A stretch of 64,000 nt of DNA from Herbaspirillum sp. Sphag64 (GTDB lineage: Bacteria; Pseudomonadota; Gammaproteobacteria; Burkholderiales; Burkholderiaceae_D): assembly GCF_014192645.1 (NCBI RefSeq), contig NZ_JACHYE010000009.1, forward strand, positions 1 through 64,000, in the 5' to 3' direction. The position numbers were made by a program, and so were the translations under genes. Numbering within the stretch: position 1 is the first letter of the stretch; each line of letters opens with the position of its first letter. This document shows positions 44,138-54,141 of the stretch, in pieces. Under the pieces are notes generated by a model that was given only the letters and a program-made list of their open reading frames with translations, was not told the DNA's origin and did no database searches.

Positions 44138-45145
44138 ATGCACTACCGTCGCCTCGGCAAAAGCAACTTAACAGTATCGGCGCTGTGTCTTGGCACCATG
44201 ATGTTTGGCGACCAGACTGATAGTAAGGAAGCCGCCAGTATCGTCGCCTCGGCGCGTGAGCATGGTGTCAATTTTATCGATACCGCCGATGTCTATAGCA
44301 AGGGCAAGTCTGAAGAGATGGTGGGCACGCTGCTCCAGGGGCAGCGACATGAGTGGGTATTGGCCAGCAAGCTGGGCAATCCGATGAGTGAGACGCCGAA
44401 CCAGTCGCATTATTCGCGGCACTGGCTCGTGCGTGAAACCGACAATATCCTGCGTCGGCTCAAGACTGATTATCTCGACATCCTCTATCTGCACCGCGAT
44501 TACCATGAAGAGAATCTTGAAGAAACGGTGCTGGCGCTGGGCGACCTGATTCGCAGTGGCAAGATTCTGGGCTTTGGCGTGTCCAATTTCCGCGCCTGGC
44601 GCATTGCCGAAATCGTGCGCCTGTGCCAGCAGCATCATGTGCCTTTGCCACTGGTGTGCCAGCCTTATTACAACTTGCTCAACCGGATGCCCGAGGTGGA
44701 GATTCTGCCAGCCTGCCTGCATTATGGTCTGGGTGTCGTGCCTTACAGCCCGATTGCGCGTGGCGTGTTGACTGGCAAATACAAGCCGGGCCAACAGCCG
44801 GGCGCAGATACCCGCGCCGGACGTGGTGACAAGCGCATTCTGGAAACTGAATTCCGTGAAGAGTCATTGATTGTTGCTGAGCGACTGCAGCAACATGTGA
44901 TCACGCGTGACATCAAACTGGGCCAGTTTGCAACAGCGTGGGTGCTCGCCAATCAGGCTGTCAGCAGTGTCATTGCCGGTCCGCGTACGTTGGCGCAGAT
45001 GGAGGACTATTATGCGGCAGTCAGTCTGACGATTTCAGCCGAGGAAGAGGCGTTAGTGGATAGTCTGGTAACACCGGGGCATGCCTCCACACCGGGCTAT
45101 CACGATCCCAACTATCCTTTCTTTGGACGTCCGGTAGCGCGCTAG
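44138..45145 (+). CDS. Aldo/keto reductase (Kv-beta/YajO-like group)
   Basis: A 335-residue NADPH-dependent aldo/keto reductase. Motifs: RRLGKSNLTVSALCLGTMMFG at the front, FIDTADVYSKGKSEEMVG with catalytic Asp and Tyr, WVLASKLGNPM with Lys, DILYLHRDYHE with His, FGVSNF, VCQPYYNLLNR and VVPYSPIARGVLTGKY. ACGGAG precedes the ATG at 44138; the longer frame is spurious. Its location just after the AraC gene suggests that the regulator controls it, perhaps in aldehyde stress; that is inferred. Confidence 0.9.
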   Translation: MHYRRLGKSNLTVSALCLGTMMFGDQTDSKEAASIVASAREHGVNFIDTADVYSKGKSEEMVGTLLQGQRHEWVLASKLGNPMSETPNQSHYSRHWLVRETDNILRRLKTDYLDILYLHRDYHEENLEETVLALGDLIRSGKILGFGVSNFRAWRIAEIVRLCQQHHVPLPLVCQPYYNLLNRMPEVEILPACLHYGLGVVPYSPIARGVLTGKYKPGQQPGADTRAGRGDKRILETEFREESLIVAERLQQHVITRDIKLGQFATAWVLANQAVSSVIAGPRTLAQMEDYYAAVSLTISAEEEALVDSLVTPGHASTPGYHDPNYPFFGRPVAR

Positions 45146-45167
45146 GCTGGTCTTGATGTGGCGGCAC

Positions 45168-45452
45168 TCAGCCCGGCTGGGTGCCGGGTACTAACGGTGC
45201 GCTGGACTCCTGATGTGGCAGGGACATGCCGCGCGCCGCTTCTGCCTGACGACACAGGCGTAGATTCATGTAGTGACTTTCCAGCCCCGATTGCCGCGTG
45301 AACCAGCAAGGGCTGTCGTGGTTCAAGTTGGCAATCGCTTCCTCGCTGGCGTTGTCGTCATCCGGGAGTGTAACGAGGCCGGTGGCGCCAGAGCTGATGG
45401 CATTGCCCATGATGAAGGCGGCCAGTGCGATACGCATTGCTGATTTCAACAA
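45168..45452 (-). CDS. Small secreted protein of unknown function
   Basis: Up to 94 residues with a signal peptide (RIALAAFIMGNAISSGA). The mature part is short and polar with two cysteines (SPCWFTRQ, LRLCRQ) and a proline-rich end. The start may be the TTG at 45452, spaced well from GGGGAA, or the ATG five codons later. No family recognised. It lies convergent with the aldo/keto reductase gene. Confidence 0.55.
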   Translation of the reverse strand: MLKSAMRIALAAFIMGNAISSGATGLVTLPDDDNASEEAIANLNHDSPCWFTRQSGLESHYMNLRLCRQAEAARGMSLPHQESSAPLVPGTQPG

Positions 45453-45599
45453 AATTCCCCTTCAGTTGGTGGCCCGCCGGGTGTCAATTCACTAGGCGAC
45501 GCGCAATTTATCGTTTGATACACCAGAAAATTTTTCGAGTATATGAGCGTTTGATAAAACCTGAACATAGGACGATGCTGAAAACAAGCGCGCTATCGT

Positions 45600-46889
45600 T
45601 TATGGCTGATAGCGGAATGGCGCGTCATCAATGGCGCTCCGATAGCCGCCGATTTTGGCTGCCAGCACCGCAGCACTGCCGCAGGCCAGCGTCCAGCCCA
45701 GTGCGCCTTGACCAAGATTGAGATACAGGTTGTCGATGGGAGACGCGCCGACAATCGGTACCCCACTGGGTGTCGCTGGGCGAAAGCCGGTCCAGGGTGA
45801 CAAGCGGCTGGCGCTGTCGTTGCCATTGTGATCATTCTTGTTGCCGAGACTGCCGGGGAACAGGGTACGTACACCCTCTTGCAATTCCCCGATGGCGCGC
45901 GCGGGAATGCTACGATCGCGACCAACCAGCTCGACCCGCCCTGCAACACGCAGGCGATTGTCCAGACGTGCATACACGATCTTGCGTGACAAATCCGTGA
46001 TGGATACTTGTGGCGCAGCTTGCTGACTGCTGGTGTCATCGAGCGGCACAGTGATGCTATAACCTTTGAGTGGGTAGAGCGGCAGGCGCACACCTGCCTG
46101 CTGTGCAAATACGACACTCTCGCTGCCGATTGCCAGCACAAAGGCATCAGCCTCAATCTTGCCCGCACTGGTCTGTACGGACTGGATTCGACCCTGTTGC
46201 ATCACTGGTCGCTGGATGGTAGTGGCGGACAGAAAACGGAATGCTGTATTTTGCTGCATGGTATCGACCAGCCCCTGACAGAACTGTGCGCAGTCGCCGA
46301 CGGCTTCGCTGGGCGTATAGACGCCGCCGGCCCAGGTGCGCTGTGCGCCGGCCAATGCTGGTTCGATCTCGAGACAACGTTGCAGGTCGATGACTTCTTG
46401 TTTGCAGCCAAACTGCGCCTGAAAATCGACTTGTCGGCGCGCTGACTGCAGTCCTTCCGCGTCACTGTAGAGCACCAGCTTTCCTGCCACACGGTGGGAA
46501 AATTCAATGTTGCTATTTTTTTGCAGGCGGTTCATTTCATCCCGGCTATGGAACGCCAGCCGCAGCAGGGCAATGGTGGTACTTTTTACTTGCCTGGCAT
46601 TGCAGGCCCCAAGAAATGACAACAGCCAGCGCCATTGCGCCGATTCTATTTGTGGCCGCAGGGTCAGCGGCGAGTCAGCGCTGAACAGGTAATGTGCCCA
46701 GTGGCTCCAGATTGACGGGTCAGCCAAGGGTGCAACGTAGGAGTAACTCAATTGCGCGCCATTGCCGAAGCTGGTGCCATGACCAGCTTGGGGCGCAGCA
46801 TCGATGAGGGTGACTTGATGACCGTCTTGCAGGAGACGATAAGCTGATGTGACGCCGATTACACCGGCGCCGAGTACGCAGAGATGCAT
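45600..46889 (-). CDS. dadA: D-amino acid dehydrogenase
   Basis: A 429-residue FAD-dependent oxidoreductase of the DadA family, which oxidises D-amino acids to 2-oxo acids and passes electrons to quinones. The FAD-binding Rossmann motif VLGAGVIGVTSAYRL is at the N-terminus; TSFGNGAQLSYSYVAPLADP, ADAFVLAIGSESV, YPLKGYSITVPL and the C-terminal LGQGALGWTLACGSA follow the family. Its neighbour on the same strand upstream is an amino-acid-type binding protein, 103 bases away, so the two may serve one catabolic role. Confidence 0.9.
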   Translation of the reverse strand: MHLCVLGAGVIGVTSAYRLLQDGHQVTLIDAAPQAGHGTSFGNGAQLSYSYVAPLADPSIWSHWAHYLFSADSPLTLRPQIESAQWRWLLSFLGACNARQVKSTTIALLRLAFHSRDEMNRLQKNSNIEFSHRVAGKLVLYSDAEGLQSARRQVDFQAQFGCKQEVIDLQRCLEIEPALAGAQRTWAGGVYTPSEAVGDCAQFCQGLVDTMQQNTAFRFLSATTIQRPVMQQGRIQSVQTSAGKIEADAFVLAIGSESVVFAQQAGVRLPLYPLKGYSITVPLDDTSSQQAAPQVSITDLSRKIVYARLDNRLRVAGRVELVGRDRSIPARAIGELQEGVRTLFPGSLGNKNDHNGNDSASRLSPWTGFRPATPSGVPIVGASPIDNLYLNLGQGALGWTLACGSAAVLAAKIGGYRSAIDDAPFRYQP

Positions 46890-46992
46890 GGCATGGTCCT
46901 GTTAATGTCGTCGGGGAGGTGCTGACAACCCACTAACTATACCCAGAATCATAATCGCTGTCGTATGCTGAATCGGCATTGTCGTTGCAGTC

Positions 46993-48177
46993 TTATTTCC
47001 CTCCGAAACTCTCAACCGGCTGCCACTTTCCACTTTGTACGCGAAACAGAGTATAGGTAGGGTGGTTCAGATTACCCTGGGCGTCAAACGAGATGGGGCC
47101 GGTCAGTCCCTGGTAGCGCAGGCTGTGCAGCGCAGCAATGAGTTTTTCCGGCGCGACGGAGTTGGCCTGCTTGATAGCTGCAATGATGGCATTCGCGGCA
47201 TCATAGGCAAATGGCGCGTAATAATCGATGTGATCGCCGAAGATGGCGCTATACCTATCCTTGAATTTTTTCCAGCCACGCATGCGTTCCTGGGGGATGC
47301 CCGTGGACACGCCAAGTGATCCCTCACCAGCGGCACCGGTCAAATTCAGGTAGTCTGGATCAACAATGCCTGGGGCGATCAGATTGGCGGTGATACCAAC
47401 CCGCTTGAGATTGGTTTGCAGTACGGCAGCCTGGTGCATCTGGCCACCAAAGAACACCAGATCGGGGTGGTTGGTCTTGAGCGCGTTGAGCACAACGTTG
47501 AAGTCTGAGGTCGTGTTGTTGACGCTATAGTGCGAGACCAGCATACCTTGCTGCGGTTCCAGGCTCTCACTGAAAAAGCTGGCCAGGGTGCTGCCGTAGA
47601 TAGTATCGTCGTTGATTATGACAATCCGCTTGGCCTGTAGGGTGTGCTGGGCGATCTGGGCACAACGATAGGCAATATCTTTGTCCCGGCCAACTACCCG
47701 GAAGATATTTTTATCGCCGTTGGCGGTTAGCTGATAATTACTGGAGCCCGGTGAAATTTGCGGGATGCCGGCCGCACGGTAGATCGGTGCTGCGCTCAGG
47801 CTGGCAGTCGATTGCCAATGACCGACGACAGCCACAGCACCGGCCTTGGCGAGATAGCCAGCTACGATCGCTGCGGTGCGCGGCTTGCCCTCATCGTCCT
47901 GTGACAATATGCGTAGTTGAATCGATTTACCATCGATGCGTAGTGGATGTGCATTGGCTTCAGTCAATGCCATCTCGACTGCATGTTCCATGCTCTGGCC
48001 AATGCTGGCGGAGGCGCCTGAGAGCGGACCAGCGAAACCGATCAGGACGACCGCTGGTACCTCATCTGCGGCGTTATTGCTACACCACGATGGCAGCGCG
48101 ATTAACGCCAAGGCAACAGCAGGTGCCAACCTGCATATCAATGCTCGAAACTTCAGGGTCGCAGAATCCAGGTTCAT
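46993..48177 (-). CDS. Branched-chain amino-acid-type ABC transporter substrate-binding protein
   Basis: A 394-residue periplasmic binding protein of the LivJ/LivK type. A signal peptide (LAPAVALALIALPSWC) precedes VLIGFAGPLSGASASIGQ. Further family features are AVAVVGHWQSTASLSAAPIY and a C-terminal FDAQGNLNHPTYTLFRV. No permease or ATPase genes lie beside it, so it either uses a distant transporter or acts as a sensor ligand protein. The start at 48177 is preceded by AAAGGCG. Confidence 0.87.
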   Translation of the reverse strand: MNLDSATLKFRALICRLAPAVALALIALPSWCSNNAADEVPAVVLIGFAGPLSGASASIGQSMEHAVEMALTEANAHPLRIDGKSIQLRILSQDDEGKPRTAAIVAGYLAKAGAVAVVGHWQSTASLSAAPIYRAAGIPQISPGSSNYQLTANGDKNIFRVVGRDKDIAYRCAQIAQHTLQAKRIVIINDDTIYGSTLASFFSESLEPQQGMLVSHYSVNNTTSDFNVVLNALKTNHPDLVFFGGQMHQAAVLQTNLKRVGITANLIAPGIVDPDYLNLTGAAGEGSLGVSTGIPQERMRGWKKFKDRYSAIFGDHIDYYAPFAYDAANAIIAAIKQANSVAPEKLIAALHSLRYQGLTGPISFDAQGNLNHPTYTLFRVQSGKWQPVESFGGK

Positions 48178-48357
48178 GGCGCGCCTTTATAGATGACGAA
48201 GCAGTTACCTGCTGCTGTTTGGTATTGTGAGAATGCCAGCAGGCAGGTCATTAATTTATTGTGTGGCGATAGCGATAATCATATCGCGCTGCCAGGTCTG
48301 GTGCGGTGGCAGTATTGGTACACTTCAAAAATGCCGCCCTGGCTGTCGCAGGAGCAA

Positions 48358-50004
48358 CTATTGTGGACGTGACGGTTCGCTCTGTGCTTGATATGGACGA
48401 TCATCAAGAAAACGCGGAGTCGGCTGAAATTCGTCATGCAAAATGTCAGATTTTGGTTGGTAGGTGCTGCTCCGGGTACGCAACAAGCCCAGTAAGGTAT
48501 GGTTCAAAGCATCGGTCTGGTAAGGCCTTTGTTCGATGGCTGCTTTCTCTTGGGCGGTTTGGGAGATCGGCCGGTTGCTCCATATCAGCATGGGAATTTC
48601 ATACCCGGAAGGGTCTGCCGAAGAATGACCGGCATGGTCACGGTAGTGGCCGACTTCCTGGCCATGATCTGAGGCGTAAATCAGGCTCGCAGCGTGCTCT
48701 GGTCTTTGGGCAGCGAGACGGCCGATCAGGTTGTCGATGACGAAATCATTGTAGGCGACAGCATTGTCATAGCGGTCACGCTGATAGCGCACCCAAAGTG
48801 ATCGGCCCGCCTCCTTGAGTGCGGCGGAGACGGCATCATCGGCGTTATCGAATCTGGCGAAATTTGCGGGGTAGCGCATCTCGTAGGTGGGATGTGCACC
48901 CAGCAAATGGACGATCACAAATTTGAGCGGTGCGGGATCAGACAGGGCATTGCCCAGGTGTTCGAGCAGGTTGCCATCAAGATTGTTTTCACCGCGCCCG
49001 CTGCCATGGTTGATGAATGTTTGTGTGTCAGCATGTTGCGCCGTCAGGCTGATCCAGCCATCTCCAATGTATTGATTGGAGAGCCAGAAGACTTTGTATC
49101 CGGCTTCTTTGGCAATCTGTAAAACATCGGGCTGGCTTTGCCACAGGGCTGGATGCTGTAAATCGGCTGATGTCAGCATCTTCATCATGCTCGGTAGCGT
49201 CGTTGCATCCGGCGAGACCACATCCTGGAACACGATCAGCTCGGACCGGCGTGCACTCAGCAGTGGTGTGCTGGAGCGGGGGTAACCATACAGGGACATA
49301 TTGACGCGGTTCATGCTTTCGCCGATGACTAGTACCACAGTGTGCTGCGCTTCACCGTCGTAATGTACCTGCCAGTCCTGCCTTGGTGCCATATTGACGG
49401 CAATTTCATGCTGCATGCGCTGCAGTGACAACTGTTGTTGCTGATAATAGTTGTACCGAATTGGCCAGAACAGCAGTGGATTTTCTCGGGCCATGGTGGG
49501 ATTGAAATGCAAGCCAAGGAAAATGACCAGCGATGCCAGCGCCGCGACCCTGGTCTTGCGGCCTGCCGGTGCAGTTGCTGGCGATTGTTCCCATTGTTGA
49601 CACCCGCGCTGTAGCAGCAATGCCAGGATCACCAGGAATGTACATGTCAGGGTGACGATGCCGAGCATGTGCCAGTTATGTATGAAAAACTCTCGTGTTT
49701 CCATCGCATTAGTGTCAAAAATAGCCTGCAGAACCATCACATGATTCGGGCGTAAGCCAAAATAGTCGCGCAGAAACCCTTTGATGGCGGCATCGATGAA
49801 AAACAGGAGATAAAGCGAAGTTGCGATGCGTGATGCCGCAGTGTGTCGCTCGCGTCCAAGGAAGCACAATCCACATAGTCCCAGTACACCGCTTGTCAGC
49901 AGCACGCCAGATTTCAGCAACTCGTTGCTGTTGATCATTCCCAACATCCAGAATGTGCCGAGTCCAGCTAGCCCGATGGCGATTCTTCTGATGAGAAATT
50001 TCAT
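48358..50004 (-). CDS. Phosphoethanolamine transferase, sulfatase superfamily (EptA/CptA type)
   Basis: A 548-residue inner-membrane enzyme that would move phosphoethanolamine onto lipid A or core sugars. The N-terminal third has about five membrane helices (to residue ~145). The periplasmic catalytic domain has VLVIGESMNRVNMSLYGYPR (metal Glu), DATTLPSMM with the Thr nucleophile, and IYASDHGQEVGH with the Asp/His metal ligands. I start it at the ATG at 50004 with AGAGGG upstream; a longer frame adds a polar stretch and overlaps the rnpB promoter side. No two-component system lies next to it. Confidence 0.85.
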   Translation of the reverse strand: MKFLIRRIAIGLAGLGTFWMLGMINSNELLKSGVLLTSGVLGLCGLCFLGRERHTAASRIATSLYLLFFIDAAIKGFLRDYFGLRPNHVMVLQAIFDTNAMETREFFIHNWHMLGIVTLTCTFLVILALLLQRGCQQWEQSPATAPAGRKTRVAALASLVIFLGLHFNPTMARENPLLFWPIRYNYYQQQQLSLQRMQHEIAVNMAPRQDWQVHYDGEAQHTVVLVIGESMNRVNMSLYGYPRSSTPLLSARRSELIVFQDVVSPDATTLPSMMKMLTSADLQHPALWQSQPDVLQIAKEAGYKVFWLSNQYIGDGWISLTAQHADTQTFINHGSGRGENNLDGNLLEHLGNALSDPAPLKFVIVHLLGAHPTYEMRYPANFARFDNADDAVSAALKEAGRSLWVRYQRDRYDNAVAYNDFVIDNLIGRLAAQRPEHAASLIYASDHGQEVGHYRDHAGHSSADPSGYEIPMLIWSNRPISQTAQEKAAIEQRPYQTDALNHTLLGLLRTRSSTYQPKSDILHDEFQPTPRFLDDRPYQAQSEPSRPQ

Positions 50005-50129
50005 TTTCCCTCTGCTCAAAAACTTCTCAGTATGTTTTTTTGATGTCACATTCGCAATAGGACCATTCTGCAAATGATCTTGACAGTTTTAGGAATCACC
50101 GCCGGCATCGCCAAGCCCGGCAGTTCTAG

Positions 50130-50135
50130 TACAAT
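50130..50135 (+). promoter_or_regulatory. -10 element of the rnpB promoter
   Basis: TACAAT lies eight bases before the first base of RNase P RNA. A TTGACA at 50080-50085 is too far away to be its -35, and none other is obvious. Confidence 0.45.
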
Positions 50136-50142
50136 AGCGCCC

Positions 50143-50472
50143 GAAGCAAGCCAGACAGCCGCTGGCCGTCGTTTATGCGATGGCGGGAGGAAGGTCCGGA
50201 CTCCATAGAGCGGGGTGACGGTTAACGGCCGTCCGCTGAAAGTCGGTGCAAGCCGGTATAAGGCGAGGAATAGGGCCACAGAGACGAGCGTATTAAGTTA
50301 CGGTGAAACGCGGTAACCTCCACCCGGAGCAATTTCAAATAGGCACGCATTGATGCTGCTCGCGGAGCGTGCGGGTAGAAAGCTTGAGCGCTGGAGCAAT
50401 CCCGCGCCTAGAGGAATGGCTGTCATAACGGGTAACCGTCGTAACAGAATCCGGCCTATCGGCTTGCTTCAC
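50143..50472 (+). ncRNA. rnpB: RNase P RNA, bacterial type A
   Basis: About 330 bases with the hallmarks of M1 RNA. The 5' end GAAGCAAGCC and the 3' end GGCTTGCTTC are complementary (helix P1). The conserved cores GGAGGAAGGTCCGGACTCC, GGGCCACAGAGACGAGC and GGTGAAACGCGGTAACCTCC are present, as are the late TAGAGGAATGGCTG and ACAGAATCCGGCCTATCG segments. A T run follows the 3' end. It processes tRNA 5' leaders with the RnpA protein, which is not in this window. Confidence 0.96.
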
Positions 50473-50574
50473 TTTTTTACATTGCTGCGGTAACTTACGA
50501 GGCCGCTGCAGCAGGCAATAAATAAAAAATTCGATCACAATCGATCAATTCGAGACACGGGACCAGGGACCAGC

Positions 50575-51720
50575 ATGAGCCAACCGGTTTTGTTTGAAGA
50601 ACTGTTGTGCCAGAACGGCCGCCGCATTGGTGTGGCGTCGCTGGCTTCGGAAAAGACGCTCAATGCGCTGTCGCTGGAGATGGTGCATTTGCTCACGCCA
50701 CAATTGCTGCGCTGGGCCGATGATCCGCAGATTGCCATGGTCCTGTTGCAGGCGCAGGGTGAAAAAGCCTTCTGTGCCGGTGGTGATCTGCAGCAACTCT
50801 ACCGTACCATGCGCGAGCATCATGCTTCGCCACAGCGCGACGACATCCGCGGCAATCGCTATGCGGAAGAATTCTTTGAGCACGAATACCGGCTCGACTA
50901 TCGCTTGCATACTTTTCCCAAGCCTTTATTGTGCTGGGGTCATGGCATCGTGATGGGCGGCGGGATTGGTCTGATGGCCGGTTGCAACCATCGCGTGGTC
51001 ACTGAGCGTTCGCGTCTGGCGATGCCGGAAATCCTGATTGGCTTGTTTCCGGATGTCGGTGGCAGCTGGTTTTTGAGTCGTGCGCCGGGCAAACTCGGGG
51101 CCTTTTTGGCGCTCACCGGTGTCAGTATGAATGCCAACGATGCTCTGCTGGTTGGTCTGGCCGATTATCGCCTGACCCACGAAAGCAAGCGGCAAGTCCT
51201 CGCCACCCTGTTGCAACAACCCTGGTCCGATCTACCTGATGCCAACGACGCGCTACTTACCCACGCGTTGCGCGAGTCAGAACAGGCCGCTGATGCGAGT
51301 CAGTTTGCGCCGTCGTCATTGCGTGAACATTTCGATTTGATCAACCAGCTTTGCAGCGCACCGACGCCACAGGAGACGGTCGCAGCCATTTTGGCCTTGG
51401 AAACTGAACAGCCATGGTGGCACAAGGCACAGGCCAACCTGAAAGCCGGTGCACCTGGTTCGGCGCTGTTGTCATTGGAATTGCAGCGGCGTGTGCGGCA
51501 TAGGTCGCTGGCGGAGGTGTTTCGCCTGGAGCTGGTGGTGGCTTTGCATTGCGCAGCTCGACCCGACTTCGTGGAGGGTATCCGGGCGCTGATTATTGAC
51601 AAGGACAATCAGCCGCAATGGCAACCAGCACGCCTTGAAGATGCTAGTGCGGCCTGGTTGCAGGGTTTTTTCGCCGATCCTTGGGCTGCAGAGGCGCATC
51701 CACTGGCTGATTTGACCTGA
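50575..51720 (+). CDS. Enoyl-CoA hydratase/isomerase family, 3-hydroxyisobutyryl-CoA hydrolase-like
   Basis: A 381-residue crotonase-fold protein. Its length and C-terminal extension (the ECH_2 domain) match 3-hydroxyisobutyryl-CoA hydrolases of valine breakdown rather than short hydratases. The oxyanion-hole motifs are KAFCAGGDLQQLY and GHGIVMGGGIGLM; PEILIGLFPDVGGSWFLSR carries the acidic active-site residues. It starts about 100 bases after rnpB. No valine-pathway gene lies next to it. Confidence 0.87.
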   Translation: MSQPVLFEELLCQNGRRIGVASLASEKTLNALSLEMVHLLTPQLLRWADDPQIAMVLLQAQGEKAFCAGGDLQQLYRTMREHHASPQRDDIRGNRYAEEFFEHEYRLDYRLHTFPKPLLCWGHGIVMGGGIGLMAGCNHRVVTERSRLAMPEILIGLFPDVGGSWFLSRAPGKLGAFLALTGVSMNANDALLVGLADYRLTHESKRQVLATLLQQPWSDLPDANDALLTHALRESEQAADASQFAPSSLREHFDLINQLCSAPTPQETVAAILALETEQPWWHKAQANLKAGAPGSALLSLELQRRVRHRSLAEVFRLELVVALHCAARPDFVEGIRALIIDKDNQPQWQPARLEDASAAWLQGFFADPWAAEAHPLADLT

Positions 51721-51744
51721 GCTGACCTGAGATCGGCGTTAGAA

Positions 51745-52218
51745 TTACAGACCCAGTTCGCTCAGCCCAGGATGATCCGCTGGGCGTGGGGCGCTTCGGT
51801 CCCAATGGAACTTGCGTTCGCTTTCCTTGATTGGTACGTCATTGATTGAGGCATGGCGGGCGCGCATCAAGCCATTTTCATCAAATTCCCAGTTTTCATT
51901 GCCGTAAGAGCGAAACCAGTTGCCGGAATCGTCGTGCCATTCGTAGGCAAAGCGCACCGCAATGCGGTTGTCGTCATGCGCCCAGATTTCCTTGACGAGA
52001 CGATATTGCTGCTCGTGGATCCATTTTTTGGTGAGGAAGCTGACAATGTCGGCACGACCTTGCAGGAAGTCGGCGCGATTACGCCAGCGACTATCTTCGG
52101 TGTAGGCCAGCGACACCTTTTCCGGGTTGCGGGAGTTCCAGGCATCTTCAGCAGCACGTACCTTGATGATGGCGGTGTCGCGGGTAAATGGCGGTAGCGG
52201 CGGGCGGGCAGCGGTCAT
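51745..52218 (-). CDS. DUF1348/SnoaL-like protein
   Basis: A 157-residue protein of the DUF1348 family, NTF2-like fold. Typical phrases are [57 protein letters not shown] and ASINDVPI. The start at the ATG at 52218 follows AAAGGA; the longer frame has no ribosome site. The family has no settled function; the fold suggests small-molecule binding or catalysis. Confidence 0.85.
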   Translation of the reverse strand: MTAARPPLPPFTRDTAIIKVRAAEDAWNSRNPEKVSLAYTEDSRWRNRADFLQGRADIVSFLTKKWIHEQQYRLVKEIWAHDDNRIAVRFAYEWHDDSGNWFRSYGNENWEFDENGLMRARHASINDVPIKESERKFHWDRSAPRPADHPGLSELGL

Positions 52219-52370
52219 GACGGTCCTTTCTGGCAAGAGCGGGCGTGGAGAATCCATCGCTTGGGCCCCTATTCTAGCGCCGACATGAAATAATCGCCGA
52301 ATAGCAATGTGCAAGACATCTGTTGACAAGCAATGGCATGCGCAGCGCTTCCTTTTACTCTGGAACCGTC

Positions 52371-53147
52371 ATGAATACCGAAAAAATCAAGGCAGCGGCC
52401 ACCCTTTTGCTGGCCGTACGCAAACATGAAACCAGTTTGTCACATCTGCCGCAGGACTGTCTGCCAGCAGATGCCGCTGAGGCCTATGCGGTACAAGATG
52501 CCGTCAGTCTGGCGCTAGGGCAGGTCGGCGGCTGGAAGGTTGGCGCCAAGGCACCTGATGCGCCAGCCAGTTGCGCTCCCATGCCGGCATCGCTGACTTT
52601 CGCCGCCCCCTATCATTTTGCCGACCTGCTCGTGGCGGGTGAGCGCGGTATCGAGCTCGAAATTGCCGTGCGCATGCAGCAAGATCTACCGCCGCGTGCA
52701 ACGCCTTATACGCAGGCAGAGGTCGTGGCTGCGGTGGGAACGATCCATCCAGCCATTGAAATCGTGTCTTCGCGTTATTCCCGTACTGAACATTCCGCTG
52801 CTGCCAGCCCGCTGGCGGCGTTGGCCGACGCATTGAGCAATGGTGCTTTTATCTACGGAGCGGGACGCAGTGATCTGGGAATGGTGGATCAGCTAACTCA
52901 GGCTGCTCACCTGTATTTTGACGGGCAGGAAGTCGTTTCCACGGTTGGCGGCAATCCGGTTGGTGACATCTGGCCGTTGCTGACCTGGCTGGCCAATCAT
53001 CTCGCTGCGCGCGGAGATGGTCTCAAGGCGGGGCAGTTTGTGACCACCGGCTCCTGCACCGGCAAGCTGGTCGCAGCACCCGGTACGCAAGTCAGGGGTG
53101 ATTTACCTGGTATTGGGGTTGTCGAGATTTCCTTCGCGCAGGCGTAG
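52371..53147 (+). CDS. 2-keto-4-pentenoate hydratase family protein
   Basis: A 258-residue protein of the MhpD / fumarylacetoacetase-like fold. AYAVQDAVSLALGQVGGWKVGAKAP at residues about 40-65 and ELEIAVRMQQDLP (metal-binding acidic residues) are typical, as is the C-terminal GQFVTTGSCTG. It hydrates 2-hydroxypenta-2,4-dienoates in aromatic meta-cleavage, but none of the other pathway genes are here, so its substrate is open. Confidence 0.8.
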   Translation: MNTEKIKAAATLLLAVRKHETSLSHLPQDCLPADAAEAYAVQDAVSLALGQVGGWKVGAKAPDAPASCAPMPASLTFAAPYHFADLLVAGERGIELEIAVRMQQDLPPRATPYTQAEVVAAVGTIHPAIEIVSSRYSRTEHSAAASPLAALADALSNGAFIYGAGRSDLGMVDQLTQAAHLYFDGQEVVSTVGGNPVGDIWPLLTWLANHLAARGDGLKAGQFVTTGSCTGKLVAAPGTQVRGDLPGIGVVEISFAQA

Positions 53148-53260
53148 TCAATGCAATGTCGCGTGACGGTTGCTGTGACAGGTAGTGTGAACGGGATGTA
53201 ATCGGGAGGGAGCTGCGGGATAGTGCAGCTGGATACGACGCAGGCGCTGATGTGGGGGAT

Positions 53261-53299
53261 ATTTGAATGCTGTGAACTCCAGGTTCACAGCATTCAAAT
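53261..53299. terminator. Long perfect hairpin between convergent genes
   Basis: ATTTGAATGCTGTGAAC (53261-53277) and GTTCACAGCATTCAAAT (53283-53299) are fully complementary with a five-base loop. It lies between the ends of the hydratase-like and HU genes. T-rich DNA follows on the plus strand, so it probably ends transcription from both sides. Confidence 0.8.
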
Positions 53300-53306
53300 C
53301 GAACAA

Positions 53307-53591
53307 TTATTTTTTCTTCTTGTTCACTGCTTCTTTGAACGACTTACCAGCCGAGAACTTCACGGTGGTTGCAGCAGCGATCTTGATCTCTTCGCCGGTT
53401 TGTGGGTTGCGGCCGGTACGTGCAGCGCGCTTGCCTGTCGAGAAGGAACCAAAACCAACCAGTTGTACGGTGTCGCCCTTGGTCACAGCCTTGATGATGT
53501 TCTCAACGACTGAGTCCAATGCACGTTGTGCAGCAGCCTTCGAGATTTCAGTATCAGCAGCGATTGCGTCGACCAATTCAGATTTGTTCAC
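53307..53591 (-). CDS. hup: DNA-binding protein HU
   Basis: A 94-residue nucleoid protein, near the family's usual 90, forming dimers that bend DNA. It has [41 protein letters not shown] (the DNA-binding arm with the conserved RNP) and a lysine-rich end. It starts with GTG at 53591, with AAAGGA seven or eight bases upstream; the longer open frame has no matching sequence in the family. Confidence 0.95.
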   Translation of the reverse strand: MNKSELVDAIAADTEISKAAAQRALDSVVENIIKAVTKGDTVQLVGFGSFSTGKRAARTGRNPQTGEEIKIAAATTVKFSAGKSFKEAVNKKKK

Positions 53592-53623
53592 TTTAAAATT
53601 CCTTTCACTGTTAAGGTGCCGAG

Positions 53624-53654
53624 ATTTTAGCATTGGAATGCGGCTAGTCGGCAA
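53624..53654 (-). promoter_or_regulatory. Candidate HU promoter
   Basis: On the minus strand TGC-TAAAAT (extended -10, 53624-53629 with TGC upstream) lies near the HU start, with TTGCCG at 53649-53654 as a poor -35 at 19-base spacing. Only a candidate. Confidence 0.4.
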
Positions 53655-54141
53655 GCCCCATCTGCGTTTAATTGAATTGTGGTGATCTATTTTTACTTCA
53701 ATAATGGAAACGGCAATCGGTATAAAAGGATTTTTATGTGCGGCGATTTGCTTTTGCCTCGACGCCAATTTTTTTTGACGATTTTCTGACTCCTCGGAGC
53801 GCTTTCAAGACAGTGACATTTGCTTGTCATTTCGTTAATATTATTCGCGTAGATTGATGCCTCCTGATGCAACGAGCGTCTTCTGTTACTTCCCTCCTGC
53901 GTTGCTGATCTGCCCGATTGCGGTGCGTCACGAAGTGCTCCGCGGTAGCGTCAATCGCCTTCCATCCCAGAGACCATGCGCAATACGCGTGAAACACATG
54001 TGTATAGCTCATGTGAAATCTTTCAAAAATTCGCTAAGTCATTCATTTTTCTAAAGAAATGGCTTTTTGATGCTTTTTAGATAAGTGCGCTAAGTCTTTG
54101 ACTTTATTGGCAAAACCCCTGTTTTGGACATGCAATATCGC
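53655..54141. other. Non-coding gap between HU and the mraZ promoter
   Basis: About 490 bases between the candidate HU promoter and the mraZ promoter hold no convincing gene on either strand. Short frames here have no ribosome site and no family look. The part from 54000 is AT-rich. Confidence 0.6.

Noticed and set aside
53854-54054. Short plus-strand frame between HU and mraZ
   Set aside because: No ribosome site, no coherent composition and no family resemblance.
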